7,354 bases of DNA. Source: Candidatus Woesearchaeota archaeon. GTDB taxonomy: Archaea > Nanobdellota > Nanobdellia > Woesearchaeales > GW2011-AR4. Location: contig DAOVKD010000025.1 in assembly GCA_030631975.1 (NCBI GenBank), positions 1 to 7,354 on the forward strand, in the 5' to 3' direction. Shown piece by piece: positions 5,066-7,354 of this stretch. Each line of letters starts with the position of its first letter. Positions within the stretch are counted from its first letter, which is position 1. Position numbers and translations under genes: made by a program. Below the pieces are notes generated by a model. That model was not told the origin of the DNA and did not search any database. It saw only the letters and a program-made list of their open reading frames with translations.

Positions 5066-6175
5066 ATGGTAATAAAGAAGATAAGAGAAGCTCTGGAAAA
5101 AAGAAGGCAGAGAAAAGCAGAGGAAATTATTGAACAAAATAAGCTTGAAAGCTACAGGGAAAATGAGCAGATGCAGAAAGCTGAGCAGGTAAAAAAAGAA
5201 GCTGACAGGTTAGCGCATTTAAAGCAATACAAGACTGCTATAGACGAATATAACAAGGCCTTAGAAATCTATCCCTTTGACGAAAAAGAGATGGTGTTTA
5301 AGAAACCAGCTGAATTCTTTTTTAAGATTTTTTATAATATTGCCGCATCCTATTCTTTCCTGAACAAACTTGATGAATCAATAAAATATTTTGACAATGC
5401 ACTAAAAATAGAAAACATTGAGGATGCGAATAGGGTAAAAGCATTAATGAGCAAGGGAAACTGCTACTACAGGGCAAAACAGCTTGTTAAGGGAGATTAT
5501 GAAGAATGGGCTTATAAAATAAGAATGGAGTCAGACTTTGATGTTAATGAAAAAACAATTGAATTTTTTAAGAAAATTGATGAAAAGGAAAATCTGCTTA
5601 AACTGGCCCAGAACTGCTTTACAAAAACAACCGAATTAGACAGGCGCAATGCAGACGCATGGTATAAAAAAGGGCATATGGAATTTTTAATGGGCATTGT
5701 AAAAGAGGCAATGCTTTCATTCGACAATGTATTTGAGCTGCAAAAAAACTATGAAAACAAGGAAGGCATAGAGCTTTTTGACGATATAAGGGCAGAAAAG
5801 GGAATAAGAGCAAAGCATTCAAAAGTCCTTGATACTGGCATGAAGTTCAAGATAAAAACAGGGCATTACGTAAGGAACAAGGCAGAGAAAATGATTGCTA
5901 ATTTTATTTTTGACAACAATTTGATGTTCCAGTACAACATAGCTGTTACATGGGCTGACAAGGACGATTTCAAGGCAACTTTTTTTATTCCAAAGCTTGA
6001 TCTGTACATAGAGCACTTTAAATTTGATAAAATTAAAGGCTACAAGAAACTGATAAGATGGAAGATAAAGCAATATGAGAAAAACAAAAAGAAGCTTGTT
6101 TACACAATATCCGAAGATGAAGCCAATATAGAGGAAGCCTTAAAAATCAAATTAAAACCTTATATTAAGCTGTAA
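5066..6175 (+). CDS. TPR-repeat protein with C-terminal degenerate PD-(D/E)XK nuclease-like domain
   Basis: A 369-residue soluble protein. Residues 1-35 are a charged helix. TPR-like units are visible at about 37-70 (ADRLAHLKQYKTAIDEYNKA), 87-117 (FYNIAASYSFLNKLDESIKY) and 194-226 (NADAWYKKGHMEFLMGIVKE), with a further helical pair near 122-140. TPRs mediate protein-protein contacts. Residues about 262-366 resemble the restriction-endonuclease-like domain attached to some helicases and repair proteins. VRNKAEKMIANFIFDNNL (269-286) supplies E274, FFIPKLDLYIEHF (306-318) supplies E316, and RWKIKQYEK (331-339) carries K333. The usual PDF motif before the second strand is ATF here (T305 in place of the metal-binding Asp), so cleavage activity is doubtful. 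The product could be a nucleic-acid-binding scaffold. A TATA box lies about 28 bp upstream, and the PLDc_N-PspC gene follows after one base, so the two are probably cotranscribed. Confidence 0.75.
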   Translation: MVIKKIREALEKRRQRKAEEIIEQNKLESYRENEQMQKAEQVKKEADRLAHLKQYKTAIDEYNKALEIYPFDEKEMVFKKPAEFFFKIFYNIAASYSFLNKLDESIKYFDNALKIENIEDANRVKALMSKGNCYYRAKQLVKGDYEEWAYKIRMESDFDVNEKTIEFFKKIDEKENLLKLAQNCFTKTTELDRRNADAWYKKGHMEFLMGIVKEAMLSFDNVFELQKNYENKEGIELFDDIRAEKGIRAKHSKVLDTGMKFKIKTGHYVRNKAEKMIANFIFDNNLMFQYNIAVTWADKDDFKATFFIPKLDLYIEHFKFDKIKGYKKLIRWKIKQYEKNKKKLVYTISEDEANIEEALKIKLKPYIKL

Positions 6176-6176
6176 A

Positions 6177-6611
6177 ATGGTATGCGGAACAGGATGCGGA
6201 TTCTGGCTTTTCCCTTTAGTGATAATGATTTTTGTATTTTTATTTATCTTTTTACTATTTATTTTTTGGTTATGGGCAATAATTGACTGCCTTACTTCAA
6301 GATCAAGCACAGCCCAAAAAGTTTTTTGGATCATTATAATAATATTTTTTAATTTAATAGGAGCTTTGCTCTATTTTATATTTTCAAAAGCAAAAGGTGA
6401 AAAAACAATGAACACAAAAAGGTTTAAAGGAAAAAAATTGTTTAGGAGCAAGAAGAACAAGGTGATAGCAGGCGTTTGCGGGGGTATTGGAGAGTATTTC
6501 GGAGTTGACCCTATATTAATAAGATTATTATGGGTTATATTTACCCTAATGGGAGGAGCAGGAGTTTTGGCTTACATAATTGCATGGGTTATTATTCCGG
6601 AAGAGAAATGA
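6177..6611 (+). CDS. PLDc_N-PspC fusion membrane protein
   Basis: A 144-residue integral membrane protein with two recognisable modules. The first covers two membrane helices (about 11-36 and 49-69). WAIIDCLTSRSSTAQKVFWI (33-52) followed by NLIGALLYFIF is the PLDc_N signature, a small membrane domain named after its presence before phospholipase D/cardiolipin synthase domains; no HKD catalytic domain follows. The second is a PspC domain (86-143): KLFRSKKNKVIAGVCGGIGE (87-106), YFGVDPILIRLLWV, then a Gly-rich helix ending AYIIAWVIIPEEK. PspC proteins sense or respond to membrane stress in the phage-shock system; no PspA or PspB gene is in this window. The gene begins one base after the TPR/nuclease-like stop, without a visible Shine-Dalgarno site, implying coupled expression. 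Three or four membrane helices are expected. Confidence 0.85.
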   Translation: MVCGTGCGFWLFPLVIMIFVFLFIFLLFIFWLWAIIDCLTSRSSTAQKVFWIIIIIFFNLIGALLYFIFSKAKGEKTMNTKRFKGKKLFRSKKNKVIAGVCGGIGEYFGVDPILIRLLWVIFTLMGGAGVLAYIIAWVIIPEEK

Positions 6612-6635
6612 TTGTTTTACATTACTCTTTTACTT
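6612..6635 (+). terminator. T-rich region, possible terminator of the TPR/PspC-like operon
   Basis: Immediately after the TGA stop the strand reads TTGTTTTAC, then a nearby CTTTTACTT. These T4 runs lie before the next promoter at 6659. They are short and lack a hairpin, so the evidence is composition and position only. Confidence 0.3.
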
Positions 6636-6658
6636 CCCCTATAGAACAGATAGAAATA

Positions 6659-6666
6659 TTTATAAA
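6659..6666 (+). promoter_or_regulatory. TATA box for the caspase-like peptidase gene
   Basis: TTTATAAA sits behind a purine-rich stretch (AGAACAGATAGAAAT). It is centred about 26-27 bp before the ATG at 6689, which predicts a leaderless transcript. The gene is therefore its own transcription unit, not the third gene of the preceding operon. Confidence 0.6.
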
Positions 6667-6688
6667 GTGATTTTGTTACCCAATAGTT

Positions 6689-7354
6689 ATGACATCACCT
6701 CATCCAAAAACATTGGAGCAAATACTAAAAGATAGAACTCCAAATTATAAAAAAGGGCCAACTAACTATGCTGTATTGTTTAGCGGGGGCTTTAAACCAA
6801 TATATGAAGAGAATCTTTCATTAGCATATAAAACAGCTTTGTTAAACAAATACAGAGTTGAGGATATCTTCATATTTGATGGAACAGGGAAAAAGTCACC
6901 TCATTATCCTGTTGTTGATGTTGCAAGTAAAGAGTCTTTATCTATGATACTTCAATTTCTATCAAGGGAAATCTGCCAAGATGATGTTCTGTTTTTGTAC
7001 GTGACTGGCCATGGTAATAGGGTCATAATCCAGAATGATGGAAACAAAAAAGAAGAACTTTCTACGATTGAAACACCTTGGGAAGATATAACTGAATTAG
7101 ATTTAGAAGAATATTTACAGGATATTGATCCTAGAATAGGGGTATTATTTTATGCACAGTGCTACGGCGGGGGATTTGCCAAAAGGACGGGTAAAAGAAA
7201 TTGTGTTGCAATATCCGCTAGTGAAGCAGATAAGCCATCATATAGCAATACATTTCCTCAAGCATTTTTTGAGATTTGTGCAGCCTATGAATCAGATGTT
7301 AGCGTTGGACTAGCATTTAAACTTGCTAAAAAAAGAGATCTAGTCACTAAAGTA
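6689..7354 (+). CDS. Caspase/legumain-like (clan CD) cysteine peptidase, N-terminal part (3' truncated by window edge)
   Basis: The frame runs from the ATG at 6689 without a stop for 222 codons to the right edge, so the C-terminus is unseen. The residues fit a caspase-hemoglobinase fold. A first strand, NYAVLFSGG (26-34), leads into a long helix (about 39-54). VLFLYVTGHGN (100-110) holds the catalytic His (H108) in the usual HG context, and GVLFYAQCYGGGFA (151-164) holds the nucleophile C158 at the end of a strand, as in C13/C14-type peptidases. CVAISASEADKPSYS (172-186) followed by FPQAFFEI matches the strand and substrate-pocket region after the Cys. No signal peptide or membrane helix precedes the fold, so it is probably cytoplasmic. 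Cleavage specificity (Asn, Arg/Lys or Asp) cannot be read from the sequence. The start is supported by the TATA box 26-27 bp upstream. The fold call is firm; subfamily C13 versus C14 is open. Confidence 0.8.
   Translation, partial: MTSPHPKTLEQILKDRTPNYKKGPTNYAVLFSGGFKPIYEENLSLAYKTALLNKYRVEDIFIFDGTGKKSPHYPVVDVASKESLSMILQFLSREICQDDVLFLYVTGHGNRVIIQNDGNKKEELSTIETPWEDITELDLEEYLQDIDPRIGVLFYAQCYGGGFAKRTGKRNCVAISASEADKPSYSNTFPQAFFEICAAYESDVSVGLAFKLAKKRDLVTKV

Noticed and set aside
6177..6400. Phospholipase D or cardiolipin synthase
   Set aside because: Only the small PLDc_N membrane domain is present. No HKD motif follows, and a PspC domain occupies the C-terminus.

Overview
This window looks like a chromosomal segment of an AT-rich archaeon, most plausibly a DPANN-type lineage (Woesearchaeota/Pacearchaeota-like). 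The evidence is AT-box promoters (TTTAAATA or TTTATAAA) centred about 26-29 bp before start codons, which implies leaderless mRNAs. Shine-Dalgarno sites are almost absent, except one AGGTGG inside an operon. The protein families are also archaeal in flavour: small winged-helix regulators, DUF2283, and membrane-anchored SurA/thioredoxin-like proteins. The taxonomic call is an inference from style, because no marker gene is present. I see no tRNA, rRNA, CRISPR array or insertion sequence.

Layout. (a) 1-1595, plus strand: three tightly packed genes. They are the C-terminal part of an AbiEi-like protein (cut by the left edge), an AbiEii-like nucleotidyltransferase and a glyoxalase-II-type metallo-beta-lactamase-fold hydrolase. 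(b) 1610-3931, minus strand: a two-gene operon joined by TAAATG. It encodes two membrane-anchored, outward-facing redox/folding proteins, a SurA-N-like chaperone domain fused to a CxxC thioredoxin domain and a SHOCT-like/charged-linker/TM/tandem-thioredoxin protein. (c) 3979-4673: two small winged-helix genes, divergently transcribed around a 17-bp palindrome (TGTATCA-TAT-TGATACA), followed by a DUF2283 gene at 4747-4974. (d) 5066-6611, plus strand: a TPR protein carrying a C-terminal PD-(D/E)XK-like domain whose catalytic Asp appears to be lost, followed after one base by a PLDc_N-PspC membrane protein. (e) 6689 to the right edge, plus strand: the N-terminal 222 residues of a caspase/legumain-like (clan CD) cysteine peptidase with its catalytic His and Cys visible, behind its own TATA box.

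The genes fall into separate small transcription units. The clearest functional groupings are the toxin-antitoxin-like pair in (a), the extracytoplasmic disulfide/folding operon in (b) and the TPR-nuclease-like plus PspC-like pair in (d). The most notable items are the clan CD peptidase, the parvulin-less SurA-thioredoxin fusion with its coupled tandem-thioredoxin partner, and the apparently inactivated nuclease domain on the TPR protein.
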